The notes under the pieces were generated by a model. The model did no database searches. It was not told the DNA's origin and saw nothing but the letters and a program-made list of their open reading frames with translations. Source: Arthrobacter sp. NicSoilB4 (lineage in GTDB: Bacteria; Actinomycetota; Actinomycetes; Actinomycetales; Micrococcaceae). From it: a DNA stretch of 64,000 bases. Positions 10,470 to 20,025 of the stretch are shown here, in pieces. Both the position numbers and the translations under genes were made by a program. Location of the stretch: NCBI RefSeq assembly GCF_019977335.1, contig NZ_AP024653.1:1674001-1738000 (forward strand). The letters run 5' to 3'. How positions within the stretch are numbered: the first letter of the stretch is position 1; each line of letters begins with the position of its first letter.

Positions 10470-12167
10470 ATGACAACTCGCAGGGAAGTTCTAAAGCTTG
10501 GCGGAACCATAGGGGCATTCAGCCTCGTGGGAATGAAGGGGGCCCCGCTCACTGTTCCCCCACCCACCACGCCCCCCATCACGACGAGCCAGCTGGCGCC
10601 TCAAAACACGCCGGTACCGTATGCAGGTGTCTTCCGGCGGCCGCCCGTGCTGGAGCCGTTCGAAACTGGCTTCGACGACGGGGACCGCAGCCGCCCGTAT
10701 GCCAAGTACGCGCTGACACAGAAGCTTGGACAAGCCCAGTTCGTGCCGGGCCTCACGACTACTCTCGCCGGGTACAACGGCATCTTCCCCGGCCCAACTA
10801 TCCGGGCCATCCAGGGGACCCGGACGGAGGTGCGGATCCGCAATGACTTTCCGGCGCTGGGTCTGCTGCATCCGATGGCCTTCCAAACCGTCACCCACCT
10901 CCACGGCTCGGCATCGCTTCCGCAGTACGACGGCTACGCCAACGACACCACCCCGCCTGGATACGTCAAGAACTACCACTACCCCAACGCGCAAACCGGG
11001 CGGACGCTCTGGTACCACGACCACAAGCACCACATAACGGCCCAGAACGTCTACTCCGGGCTGGCCGGCTTCTACCCGCTGTCCGACAAGTTCGAGCGTG
11101 ACCAGCTGCCGCAGGGCGAGTTCGATGTGCCGCTGATGATCTCCGATGCCCTGTTCAATGCCGATGGCTCGTTCGGCTACAACGACAACGACCACGACGG
11201 ACTGTGGGGCGACATCATCATGGTCAACGGCGTGCCGTGGCCAACCATGAAGGTGAAGCCGCGCATCTACCGTTTCCGGGTCCTGGTGGCTTCGATTACC
11301 CGTTCCTACCGCCCCACGCTTTCCACGGGCGAGCCGGTCTACATTGTCGGCACCGACGGCGGCATGGTTCCGAAGGTCCAGGCGGTGCAGTCATGGAGGC
11401 AGGGCACTGCCGAGCGCTATGAGATTCTTATCGACTTCCGGAAGTACAAGGTGGGGCAAAAGATTCAGCTGCGAAACCTCAGCAACAAGAACAACGAAGA
11501 TTTTGCCAATACGGACAAAATTATGCAGTTCGAGGTTGTGCGCAACTCCGGCTCGGGGAAAGGGACAATCTCCTCGATTCCCAAGACGCTCGACGACGGC
11601 GGCTCGCCGAATGCGGCCCGTGGTGGACTGCCGGTCATGAGCCTGACACCGGACCTGGTGGTTGCAAAGAGGGAGCTGAGGGTGGAACGTGAGAACGGAG
11701 AATGGGTCGTCAGCGGCGTTACCTGGGCCGATGTGGAAAATTCAGGATTTACGAAGCTGTTCGGCAATCCCCAGGCTTTTGACGTCGAGCAGTGGACCAT
11801 CACCAACGCTTCCGGCGGCTGGTTCCATCCGGTGCACATCCATTTGATTGACGCTAAGATCATCGGCCGGAACACCAACGGCGGGCAACCGTTCGCGTGG
11901 GAGACGGGGCCCAAGGATGTCTTCTATACCGGGGAGAACGAGTCCGTCACGTTGCTCACGCAGTTCGACACCGGAGCCCACACGGGCGGGCGCTACATGG
12001 TGCACTGCCACAACCTTGTGCATGAGGACCACGACATGATGGTCCAGTTCTCCGTGGGCGACCTCCGGAACAACGATCCGATCACCTCGGACCCGTCCGT
12101 CCCGGACCCCCTGCCCGCCAACTCCTTCGTCCCGAAATACCAGCCGGGATTTCCGGCGGGTACCTGA
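10470..12167 (+). CDS. Tat-exported multicopper oxidase (CotA/bilirubin oxidase/phenoxazinone synthase type)
   Basis: 565 residues. Extracytoplasmic oxidase coupling one-electron oxidation of a substrate to reduction of O2 to water. The N-terminus has twin arginines (TRREVLKLGG) and a hydrophobic stretch. All four copper motifs are visible: HLH 143-145, HDH 183-185, HPVHIH 453-458 and HCHNLVHEDHDM 512-523, with Cys513 as the type-1 ligand and an axial Met. Three cupredoxin domains fit the length. The substrate cannot be read from sequence; relatives oxidise bilirubin, phenols or Mn(II). AAGGAGG precedes the ATG. The next gene begins one base after the stop. Confidence 0.92.
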   Translation: MTTRREVLKLGGTIGAFSLVGMKGAPLTVPPPTTPPITTSQLAPQNTPVPYAGVFRRPPVLEPFETGFDDGDRSRPYAKYALTQKLGQAQFVPGLTTTLAGYNGIFPGPTIRAIQGTRTEVRIRNDFPALGLLHPMAFQTVTHLHGSASLPQYDGYANDTTPPGYVKNYHYPNAQTGRTLWYHDHKHHITAQNVYSGLAGFYPLSDKFERDQLPQGEFDVPLMISDALFNADGSFGYNDNDHDGLWGDIIMVNGVPWPTMKVKPRIYRFRVLVASITRSYRPTLSTGEPVYIVGTDGGMVPKVQAVQSWRQGTAERYEILIDFRKYKVGQKIQLRNLSNKNNEDFANTDKIMQFEVVRNSGSGKGTISSIPKTLDDGGSPNAARGGLPVMSLTPDLVVAKRELRVERENGEWVVSGVTWADVENSGFTKLFGNPQAFDVEQWTITNASGGWFHPVHIHLIDAKIIGRNTNGGQPFAWETGPKDVFYTGENESVTLLTQFDTGAHTGGRYMVHCHNLVHEDHDMMVQFSVGDLRNNDPITSDPSVPDPLPANSFVPKYQPGFPAGT

Positions 12168-12168
12168 G

Positions 12169-12942
12169 ATGAAGGCCGCTGCTGTTGCCGTCTCGGTGGT
12201 GCTGGCCTCGTCCCTTGTGACCGGCTGCACGGCCGGAGTGCCCGGTCCACGTCCTTCCGACCCGTCCGACGCGGTCCTGACGTCCGGGGAGGGTTCCGGG
12301 CTGGGGAACGCCCGGCCCCAGGTGAGCTACGACGGGCTCATGGTCCGCCGGCGCATTGCGGTGGCCGTCCACCCGGCCGCGGACGCGGACCTGGACAAGC
12401 TCCGCACGGCGCTCTCCTCCGCTGCGGGCAGCCTTGGCCTGGCTGTGTCGCCGATATCACCGGACGTCTTGGGAGCCCGTGTGCTGCAGCACACCGTGCC
12501 GGAGCTAATTGTTGCCTTGCCCGGTGATGCCACCACAGCCGATGGCGGTGAACTGGTGGACCTTGCATTCGGCCAGGATCAGGCCTTTCAGGGGCTGGAC
12601 CACGTGCATGTTGCCCAAGTGCTGGTGCACGACCTCCGGTTCACCGTCAGTACGGCGACCCCGGAGGCCCTGGCCGAGGCCATCGCACTGGAAGGCATCC
12701 TCGCTGATGCGCTTGGCAACTATGACACCCGGACCGGCGATGGCGAACTCGAACTTGGCTACACCGGCCCGCTGCTGAGCGACAAGACGGTAGAGGCTGT
12801 CCGACGCGGGATCGCCCGCGCCGCAGGGAACTCCGCCGACGACGTCAAAGTGGCTCCTCGGTCGGAAGCCGGAACGGGTGTGGACATGGCAAAGGAGCCG
12901 GCGGAGGCCGCCGCTGCCGAAGAACCCGCGCACGGCCATTGA
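12169..12942 (+). CDS. Putative lipoprotein paired with multicopper oxidase
   Basis: 257 residues. The signal peptide ends in a lipobox (LVTGC, Cys about 21), predicting a lipid-anchored protein on the outer face of the membrane. The mature part is alpha/beta-like and Ala-rich, and ends in a low-complexity His/Ala/Glu tail (EEPAHGH). I do not recognise the family. It is co-transcribed with the oxidase (one-base spacing), suggesting an accessory role such as copper supply or anchoring; this is inference. Confidence 0.75.
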   Translation: MKAAAVAVSVVLASSLVTGCTAGVPGPRPSDPSDAVLTSGEGSGLGNARPQVSYDGLMVRRRIAVAVHPAADADLDKLRTALSSAAGSLGLAVSPISPDVLGARVLQHTVPELIVALPGDATTADGGELVDLAFGQDQAFQGLDHVHVAQVLVHDLRFTVSTATPEALAEAIALEGILADALGNYDTRTGDGELELGYTGPLLSDKTVEAVRRGIARAAGNSADDVKVAPRSEAGTGVDMAKEPAEAAAAEEPAHGH

Positions 12943-12990
12943 TCCGGACGGAACCACTGCACGCTAAATAGAGACCTGGATAGCGACGAC

Positions 12991-13031
12991 GGGCCAGGCC
13001 AGCTGAGACAGCATCCCAGCCGGCCTGGCCC
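12991..13031. terminator. Hairpin downstream of oxidase-lipoprotein operon
   Basis: GGGCCAGGCC (12991-13000) pairs perfectly with GGCCTGGCCC (13022-13031) around a 21-base loop. There is no strong T tract. It probably ends or stabilises the plus-strand transcript. Confidence 0.5.
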
Positions 13032-13131
13032 TCGCTTGTGGCCCTTCGGGTGCCCCCCGCCAGGGTGGGCCCCTGCACACCGGCGCTGGCCGCAGCGGGA
13101 TGCCCTGCACTGGCAACTGCCCACACACACC

Positions 13132-13160
13132 GAAGGGGGTGGCCGCGGGCCACCCCCTTC
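13132..13160. terminator. Bidirectional hairpin between converging operons
   Basis: GAAGGGGGTGGCC pairs with GGCCACCCCCTTC around a GCG loop (13 perfect pairs), just beyond the peroxidase stop codon on the minus strand and after the lipoprotein gene on the plus strand. Confidence 0.75.
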
Positions 13161-13198
13161 AGTTGCCAGCTTCGACGGCTAGCTGAACTGCCCGACTC

Positions 13199-16100
13199 CT
13201 ATCTCGGCGTCACGCTGCCGGACCGTGCGGACTCTGGGCTGCTGCCCACCGCGTTGATGGCTACCACCACGAAACGGTAGCTGTTGTTGGTGAGGGTCAT
13301 CTCCAGGTTCCTGGCCGTCGCCGGAAGGACTGCGGAGTCCGTCCGTGAAACCACGGTGGCGTTGGCTGCGGCGGAACTCATCCGCAGGGCCGTTACCTTG
13401 TAGCCCGTGATCGCGGATCCGCCTGCTGCCGCTGGCGGCGTCCAGTCGATAGTGGCCGTTATTGGTCCGCGGTTGGCCCCCTGCCGTGCCCGTCCGATCA
13501 CCGGCGCGCCCGGCGTATTCGGGGTATTGATCGAATTCGACGATGCAGACCTCGCGCCGGCTCCTGCGGCGTTGACCGCCCGGACGACGAAGGTGTACTG
13601 GGTGCCGTTTGCCAGACCGGTAACCACCTGGCTGGTGGCCGCGTTGGCAAAGGAGACGGTGGTGACCACAGTGGTTCCCGTGCGGACCTCGATCTGGGAC
13701 CCGGTGATCGGGGACCCTCCGTCATTGGCGGGCGCCGTCCAGGCCACGGTTGCGGAGGCGGCGCCCGCAGTTGCCGTGACCGCGGTCGGTGCACCCGGAG
13801 CCGCAGCGGACGGTGTGACCGCGTTGGATGCCCCGGACAGCGCCCCTGCGCCGAACTGGTTCACCGCGCGCACCTGGAAGGTGTACGAGGTGCCGTTGGT
13901 TAGTCCGGGGACCGTGGCGCTGGTGGCCGACGCTGCAACGCCGGTGACCGTCTGGACTGCCGCGCCGCCGGTGTTCACGACGACCTCGAAGCCCGTTATC
14001 GGCGATGACGCGTTGGCGGCCGGGGCCGTAAACGTCACCGTCGCCGACGTGTTGCCTGCGGTTGCCGAGCCGATGGCCGGTGCATTGGGCACCTGCAGGG
14101 TGAGCACCTGGTCGGTGAACTGCAGCCGCTCGATGTTCCGCAGGGTGTCGATCCCGTCACTGGCCTGCTGGCCAACCACATTGGCGCCGGTCTGGGTGAC
14201 CGTCACCTTGGCCAGATCGGTTGCCGTTGCAGCCGTAGACACGATGGAGTAGTTCGACAGGGGTCCGGAGAACACTGCGGTGTCCGTGCCGCCGGTGCCC
14301 GCCAGGATCTCGCGGACTGCCACGATGTTGCCCGGGTTCACGGTTCCTGCGAACACCGCTTCCTGGAGGGTGGGTCCGGTGAGGTTGCCGGCGCCGTCCC
14401 GCTGGTACTTCGTGGTCATTCCGGCCGCGCTGCCAATTTCGGTGGCCGCGTTGTTCGCGTCCGTGCGGACGCTGAGCCGGACGCTGAAGTACCTGTCGCC
14501 GTCGATGATGTCATCGGCCCCACGTCCTTCGATCAGGTCGCTTCCGCCGCCGCCGAGGAGGATGTTGCCATCTCCCCAGACGTTGCTGCCGGGGACCAGC
14601 AGCGGGCAGTCCTGGGATGCCGAAACCCCGATGACGGTGTTCGCCGGGGTGCTGAGCGCCGGGACCAGGGCGTCAAGACCGGCAACCCGGTCCAGGCCCG
14701 CCTGGTCCAGCACGTCGCAGCCGATGAATCCGGCCCCGCCGACGGCGCTGGGAACAACGTCGTCGCCCCGAAGGGTGTCGTCGAGGTTCGCACCGGAGAG
14801 CGCCTCAACTTCGTTGAACTTGTCGCGGACTCCCACCTGCAGGATGTCCAGCGGCGGGATGGGGAGACTCAGGTCGGCGTCCTGTGCCTGCGGGTCCTGA
14901 AGGCCGATTTCCCAGTCGTATCCCGAGGCTCCGGCGACCTTCTCGATGCCGGGTCCTGCGAGGCCAACGTCGTCGCCGCCCTCCATGTCGTAGTCGTCGT
15001 CGCCGCCCTGGCCGATGAGGATGTCGTGGCCCGGTTTCTGGGAATCATCCAGGAAGAACAGGTTGCCGCTGTCCCCTTGGAGGAGATCCGGCTGATCGCC
15101 GCCCTCCTGCCAGTCATCGCCGCTGTCACCGAACACTGCGTCTTCTCCCTGCCCGGCGATGATGAAGTCATCACCGGCGCCGGCGAAGGTTTCGTTGATG
15201 TTGGCTCCGCCGTTGGAGAAGTCCTTGCCGTCGCCGCCCATCACGATGTCCAGGCCAGGTCCGGCATCGATAGCATCGTTGCCAGGACCGCCCTTCGGGA
15301 CATCGTCACCGGCAAGATCGGTGATGATATCGTCACCTTCACCGCCCAGGGCGATGTCAGCGCCGTCGCCACCTTCGATGACGTCGTTTCCGAGGCCACC
15401 CCAGAACGTGTCGCTGTCGTTGCCGCCGTAAACACGGTCGATGCCGGCGGTGCCGTTGTAGACGCTTTGGCCGTTGATCCCGGAGGGGTCTACGGCGTTT
15501 CGCGCACGGTACTTGATGGTGCCGTCCGGCTGGCGGAGCAACAGATCCGGCTCGCTGCATTCCGAGGCCGGGTCGTCCAGGACCGTGTTGCCGTGAAGGG
15601 CAAAGCCGTCCGTGTTTCCGGCGAGATTCTTCAGCTCGAACTTGCAGTCCGCTGTGGCGAAGGCATCCGCCTTGAGCGACTTGACGTTCGTGTTCCGCAT
15701 CATCAGCTCGGCGAATGAGTTGCCCTCCAGCTGTGCCCGGAGGTTCATGCCCGGTGTCCGCGCCAGGTAGTAGAGGCGGTCACCGTTCTGAAGGTCGGTG
15801 AGCTGGTTCTCGAAGACGAAGTTGAACGTGCTGCCCAGCAGTCCGCCGAAGACGTTCGTTATCTCCGCAAGGCCACCGACCCAAAGGTCAACGTCGTCGA
15901 CGCCGGTCGTCGAGTTGGCGCCGGTGTTGGCCCAGCCGTCCGTGCTGTTCATGAACGCAGCAGCGTCAGCCGGGGCAACGTCCCCGTTCAGGACATCCGG
16001 GTTGACCAAGAGCCGTGCAGCTTCCCGCCTGGAGGCCAGGGTTGCCGGAACGTCGTCAGGAGTCCCCAATTCAGAATCCGGACCAGCCCCTGTGATTGAT

Positions 16101-18601
16101 GGGTGCCGGCCGTAGGCTGCCACAAAGTTGATCAATGACGTCGGGTGCTTCAGATTCTCGCCGAAGTCCACCCAGTTGATGTAGGGCTTCAGTGCGCCGT
16201 CGTTGGTCGCGTTGAAGATCTCCCTGCGGAGCGGGTTGAGACGGGGGATGCCCTCGGACCGTGCCCTGGTCATGTTGACCGTCGGCAGGTCCAGGGGCAG
16301 GCCCAGCAAGTTGTTCCGCAGGGTGTCCGTCACGAATTCGTCCAGCTCGTTGCCGACCTGGTCCGACATGCCGGCGATGATGCTGCCGGCGGCTTCTTCC
16401 GAGGTCAGTGCGCCCTCGGGGCCGCCATTGGTGTACTCCGGCGGGTTGAGGAAGCCCTTGAGCAACGAGATGTCGTTCTGGCTCCCGCGGACGTCATCGG
16501 ACGTGCCGAACACGGTGTCGGCGCCGGGCTTGTCCTCGTTCCGGCGGGAGATCGTCTCTGTGAGCATGGAGTGACCGAAGCGGTACACCGCGTGTGCGAA
16601 CTCGGCTTTGACCGCCGGGTTCAGCTCGGTCTGTGTAAATGCGAACGGCTGGAAGGGGTTGATTGCCGGCTGGACCTTGCGGGCGAACTCCTCGAACACA
16701 AGGTGCTGGTATTCCATCTCGGTGATGAACCGTGCCGCCTGGAAGAGTCGTTCTCCGTTCCAGCCGGCTGCGCCCGATGCGGACTGCCATTCGGCCAAAG
16801 CGGCGACTCCGCGGGTGGACGTGTCGTTCGTGAGGGTTGTCTTGATGTCGCCGACCAGACGGTCGTGCTCCGAGTGGAACACCTGGTGGATTGCCGTGAG
16901 GCCGATGTTCTCGTTGACGCGCCCGTCACCGGCGGCGAAGTGGGCGTCGAGCATCTCGTTGTCGTAGGTCCCTGCCGGCTGGCTGGCGAAGTCGGCCGAG
17001 GCCGAGTCATCGTCGTCCGGATGCAGGCACGCGGGGTCCTGAGGCTCGACCCGGGGTGCGATGCGGCAGGCCTTGGTCGGGTCCGCATTGTGGGCGATGT
17101 CGGTCAGGAACGGCGTGTCGAAGTACTTCACTGTGGCGGGCACTGGCACTGGGGCGGCAAGGTTGCCTTCCACCAGTCCGGTCGCCGTGACGTACTGCGG
17201 CAGGCCGCGGAGCGGTCCGGGGATGAACTTGCCGTAGGCGTCGGCCGCGATCAGGGGGATGTTTACGGCGTCGGCGTCCTCGAGTTGGAGGCCGAGGAGG
17301 GTTTTAGCCTGTTCCTTGACCGTTGCCCACGTGGCCATACCGCCGGTGGTGGGACCGGGGTTCCCGTTGCTGTCTAGCGGGCCGCCGAGCAGCTTGCCGG
17401 TGGAGACTGGCTTGAGGTCGGCGTTATTGACGTACTCCCGCAGGAACACCTGGTGGGAGGAGTGGGATGTGTACGTCTGGCTCTGGTCGACAAACGGTGA
17501 GTCCGTGTTGGTCGCGTCCTGGACGTCGTCGGCGCTTTCGTCGGCAGGCGTCGCTGGATCGTCTCCGGCGATACCGTCCGGGCCGGGCTGGTTCTTGCCT
17601 CGGGTCAGCACCATGAACCGCAAGTCCTCGTCCAGGTCGTCGGTGTTGCCGAAGATGTGGTCCGGGCCCGCGACCAGCGGATCATCGGCCTTGAGGGGAA
17701 CAAATACCGTTCCGCCGGCCTTGACCGTCTGGTCCACACCGTGGTCGAAGAACTGACCAAACAGCGTGAAAAGTGAGTTGTAGGGCGGGGAGAGACCGAC
17801 GTCGGTGGTGACGTTCGGGATGAACAGGGTTTCCCCGGCGGGGACGCAGTCCGCGACCGGGGGGGTTGGCTGGGGAACCGGGCAGGGGACTACGCCGTCG
17901 TTGCCCTGGGTCCGCACCGGGTTGCCGGCGGCTTCCACAGCCGAAGGATTGGTCGCGGTCTGGTCGACAATCAGGTTGCTGACCGTGCGCGGCTCTGAGT
18001 CGAAGACCAAACCCTTTTTTTGAGCGTACGAGGTTATACTTGGGGGGCCGAAGCGTTCGGGCACAGCCTCGGCAGTCTTAAACACGGGCGTCGTCAGACG
18101 AGGGAAGATCTGATCAGCAGCGCCGAACCCTTCCTGGCCGGGCACGAGGTTGTTGCAGGAGCCGTCCACCGTGCGCAACCCCTGGGAGACCAGGGGGCTC
18201 GGCAGCTGGTTGGGGCCCGTGCCGATAAGCGCACCGCAGGGGCCCGTCTCGGACGTCGTGTTGGCGACATGCGCCTCAGCGATCTTGATCTGCTGCAGGA
18301 TGAACGCCAAATCGGCGGGGCTCACGGTGAAGCCCTGGCCAACTGGAGCGTTGACGGCGTGGGCCGCAACGGGCAGGCCCATGCCCGCGGGCATGGCGAT
18401 GGCAGCGATGGCAGCGACCAGACGAACCCGCGTCGGTCGGGCGGCTGCTACGCGCGCGGCGGCGTGCCGGCCGCGTCGCGCGTGGAAACTGTTGATTTCA
18501 GTGCTCGGGCGCGCGTACGCCTGACCGCCGGCCGAGCCCAAGGTTAACCAATTGAAGGGTCTCATGAGATGCCTGCCGTTAGGAGGGATGGATGAGGTCA
18601 T
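13199..18601 (-). CDS. Secreted animal-type heme peroxidase with RTX repeats and three Fn3 domains (MopA/peroxicin-like)
   Basis: 1800 residues from the ATG at 18601 (AAGGTG upstream; the frame is open to 18697). An Arg-rich leader precedes a hydrophobic export segment ending MGLPVAAHA, so it is probably secreted. The heme peroxidase part shows the distal-His motif FGQFFDHGVDQT (His near 287), an AIHQVFHSEHDRLV segment and the proximal-His motif AHAVYRFGHSML (His near 677). Glycine/aspartate nonapeptides (GGLGNDVIEGGDGADIALGG) follow, typical of Ca-binding RTX beta-rolls. Three fibronectin type III domains finish the protein (segments ending YTFQVRAVN, YTFVVRAVN, YRFVVVAIN). Relatives oxidise halides, phenols or Mn(II). 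It converges with the oxidase operon. Confidence 0.9.
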   Translation of the reverse strand: MTSSIPPNGRHLMRPFNWLTLGSAGGQAYARPSTEINSFHARRGRHAAARVAAARPTRVRLVAAIAAIAMPAGMGLPVAAHAVNAPVGQGFTVSPADLAFILQQIKIAEAHVANTTSETGPCGALIGTGPNQLPSPLVSQGLRTVDGSCNNLVPGQEGFGAADQIFPRLTTPVFKTAEAVPERFGPPSITSYAQKKGLVFDSEPRTVSNLIVDQTATNPSAVEAAGNPVRTQGNDGVVPCPVPQPTPPVADCVPAGETLFIPNVTTDVGLSPPYNSLFTLFGQFFDHGVDQTVKAGGTVFVPLKADDPLVAGPDHIFGNTDDLDEDLRFMVLTRGKNQPGPDGIAGDDPATPADESADDVQDATNTDSPFVDQSQTYTSHSSHQVFLREYVNNADLKPVSTGKLLGGPLDSNGNPGPTTGGMATWATVKEQAKTLLGLQLEDADAVNIPLIAADAYGKFIPGPLRGLPQYVTATGLVEGNLAAPVPVPATVKYFDTPFLTDIAHNADPTKACRIAPRVEPQDPACLHPDDDDSASADFASQPAGTYDNEMLDAHFAAGDGRVNENIGLTAIHQVFHSEHDRLVGDIKTTLTNDTSTRGVAALAEWQSASGAAGWNGERLFQAARFITEMEYQHLVFEEFARKVQPAINPFQPFAFTQTELNPAVKAEFAHAVYRFGHSMLTETISRRNEDKPGADTVFGTSDDVRGSQNDISLLKGFLNPPEYTNGGPEGALTSEEAAGSIIAGMSDQVGNELDEFVTDTLRNNLLGLPLDLPTVNMTRARSEGIPRLNPLRREIFNATNDGALKPYINWVDFGENLKHPTSLINFVAAYGRHPSITGAGPDSELGTPDDVPATLASRREAARLLVNPDVLNGDVAPADAAAFMNSTDGWANTGANSTTGVDDVDLWVGGLAEITNVFGGLLGSTFNFVFENQLTDLQNGDRLYYLARTPGMNLRAQLEGNSFAELMMRNTNVKSLKADAFATADCKFELKNLAGNTDGFALHGNTVLDDPASECSEPDLLLRQPDGTIKYRARNAVDPSGINGQSVYNGTAGIDRVYGGNDSDTFWGGLGNDVIEGGDGADIALGGEGDDIITDLAGDDVPKGGPGNDAIDAGPGLDIVMGGDGKDFSNGGANINETFAGAGDDFIIAGQGEDAVFGDSGDDWQEGGDQPDLLQGDSGNLFFLDDSQKPGHDILIGQGGDDDYDMEGGDDVGLAGPGIEKVAGASGYDWEIGLQDPQAQDADLSLPIPPLDILQVGVRDKFNEVEALSGANLDDTLRGDDVVPSAVGGAGFIGCDVLDQAGLDRVAGLDALVPALSTPANTVIGVSASQDCPLLVPGSNVWGDGNILLGGGGSDLIEGRGADDIIDGDRYFSVRLSVRTDANNAATEIGSAAGMTTKYQRDGAGNLTGPTLQEAVFAGTVNPGNIVAVREILAGTGGTDTAVFSGPLSNYSIVSTAATATDLAKVTVTQTGANVVGQQASDGIDTLRNIERLQFTDQVLTLQVPNAPAIGSATAGNTSATVTFTAPAANASSPITGFEVVVNTGGAAVQTVTGVAASATSATVPGLTNGTSYTFQVRAVNQFGAGALSGASNAVTPSAAAPGAPTAVTATAGAASATVAWTAPANDGGSPITGSQIEVRTGTTVVTTVSFANAATSQVVTGLANGTQYTFVVRAVNAAGAGARSASSNSINTPNTPGAPVIGRARQGANRGPITATIDWTPPAAAGGSAITGYKVTALRMSSAAANATVVSRTDSAVLPATARNLEMTLTNNSYRFVVVAINAVGSSPESARSGSVTPR

Positions 18602-18792
18602 GGTGAACCGCGCACCTTGTAACAACCTTGGTGAAGCTCTGGGCACACGAGGAAGCGGGCGTCCTTGAAGGCCGTGACAAGTGGTACACAAGTGCACTTG
18701 AAGGACAAAAGACCGTAGTGACTACTCGTGCCCCCTGCTCGCCGAATAGCGACGATTGACCAAAGTTTCACGACTGAATCGCAGGTCTCGCT

Positions 18793-20025
18793 GTGTCCTT
18801 ATTAGATTTGGCAGAATCAAACAAACGAGTGTCGCCCGTCGAAACGCGGCGGGGTCCTTGCCGACTGGATGCAAGAATCCTCGGCCCACTCCGGATCCGG
18901 CGCGGAGATGCGGTCCTCGGATACGGGGAGCTGGGCGGCCCGAAGCCGCGGCAAATTCTCCAACTCCTACTGTTGAACTTGGGCGCACCCGTTTCCAAGG
19001 ACCGCCTCATCGACGTCCTCTGGGCCGGTCAGGCACCGCCTGAGGCGCTCCCCACCCTTGAAAGCTATGTCAGTGTGCTGCGGCGCCATTTACAGCCCGG
19101 ACTGGGCAAGGACGGGCCGCTTCGGACCGTGACCGGCGGTTACATGCTGGACAGATCGCTCGTGGACCTGGACCTGGACCGCTTCGAGACCCTAATACGA
19201 CGGGCCGAGTCCGCAGTGCCGCAACACGCGATTGTGCTTCTCAGGGAGGCTCTTGGCCTGGCCTCTGGTCCGCTGATGGGAGATGAACTAATGCCATGCT
19301 GGGCAGAAGACGAGCGTACGCGCCATGCGGCCCGCGTTTTCCATGCCCGGATTCTGGCGGCGGAGGCTGCCCTGGCAGTCGGCCAGACCGGGCTGGCCGC
19401 TAGCTGGGCCAGGGAAGCCGTAGCGAATGATCCTCTCAGCGAGCGGGCCTGGACGGCCCTGGTTCTTGGACTTGAGAAGAGCGGCCAGCCCACGGAGGCA
19501 TTGCGGGCCTTTGATCAGTGCCGGCGGATCATGGACCGGGAGATGGGCTGCGCCCCCGGTTCCGTCTTGCGGTCCATCCATGCCAGGTTGCTGGAGGCCA
19601 CGGCCGACACTTTCTTGCCCCCCGCAGGAGCCACCCCGTGCCCACCCAGAATTCGCGTGGTGACCATCAACCGCCACCGGATGTTCACGGAGCTGCTTGC
19701 CGGCGCGTTGGACCGGGAACCGGACTTGCACAGCGTCGGAGCCGCGGACTCAGCACAAGCGGGTGTTGATCTGGTCCGCGAACTGGCGCCGGACGTCGTC
19801 ATCATTGACTACCGCCTGCCCGATGATGACGGCATAGCGGCAGCGCTGCGCATTCTTGCTACTGCACCCCAGATCCGCATCGTGATGCTGGCGGGAGCGC
19901 CGACGGCGGCAGCCCAGCGGCGGGCAGCCGCCGCGGGTAACTGCGCGGTCCTGCCCGAGGACGTTTCACTGGCCACCTTGCTGAAAGCCCTCAGGCAGCA
20001 AACCGCTGATGCCCACATACGCTGA
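18793..20025 (+). CDS. SARP-type regulator with C-terminal receiver domain
   Basis: 410 residues from a GTG start. The order is an OmpR-like winged helix (about 28-105: ILGPLRIRRGDAVLGYG, PRQILQLLLLNLG, LESYVSVLRRHL), then a bacterial transcriptional activation domain (about 112-260: DLDLDRFETLI, GLEKSGQPTEALRAFDQCRRIM), then a receiver-like domain (about 285-405) with VVIIDYRLPDDDG as the candidate phosphoacceptor region. SARPs activate secondary-metabolite and secreted-enzyme genes. A C-terminal receiver is unusual for the family. It diverges from the peroxidase gene across 191 bases, so it may control that gene and the oxidase; this is inference. Confidence 0.82.
   Translation: MSLLDLAESNKRVSPVETRRGPCRLDARILGPLRIRRGDAVLGYGELGGPKPRQILQLLLLNLGAPVSKDRLIDVLWAGQAPPEALPTLESYVSVLRRHLQPGLGKDGPLRTVTGGYMLDRSLVDLDLDRFETLIRRAESAVPQHAIVLLREALGLASGPLMGDELMPCWAEDERTRHAARVFHARILAAEAALAVGQTGLAASWAREAVANDPLSERAWTALVLGLEKSGQPTEALRAFDQCRRIMDREMGCAPGSVLRSIHARLLEATADTFLPPAGATPCPPRIRVVTINRHRMFTELLAGALDREPDLHSVGAADSAQAGVDLVRELAPDVVIIDYRLPDDDGIAAALRILATAPQIRIVMLAGAPTAAAQRRAAAAGNCAVLPEDVSLATLLKALRQQTADAHIR

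Noticed and set aside
16145..17377. 410-codon plus-strand open frame inside the peroxidase gene
   Set aside because: Opposite frame of a convincing peroxidase domain; no family features.
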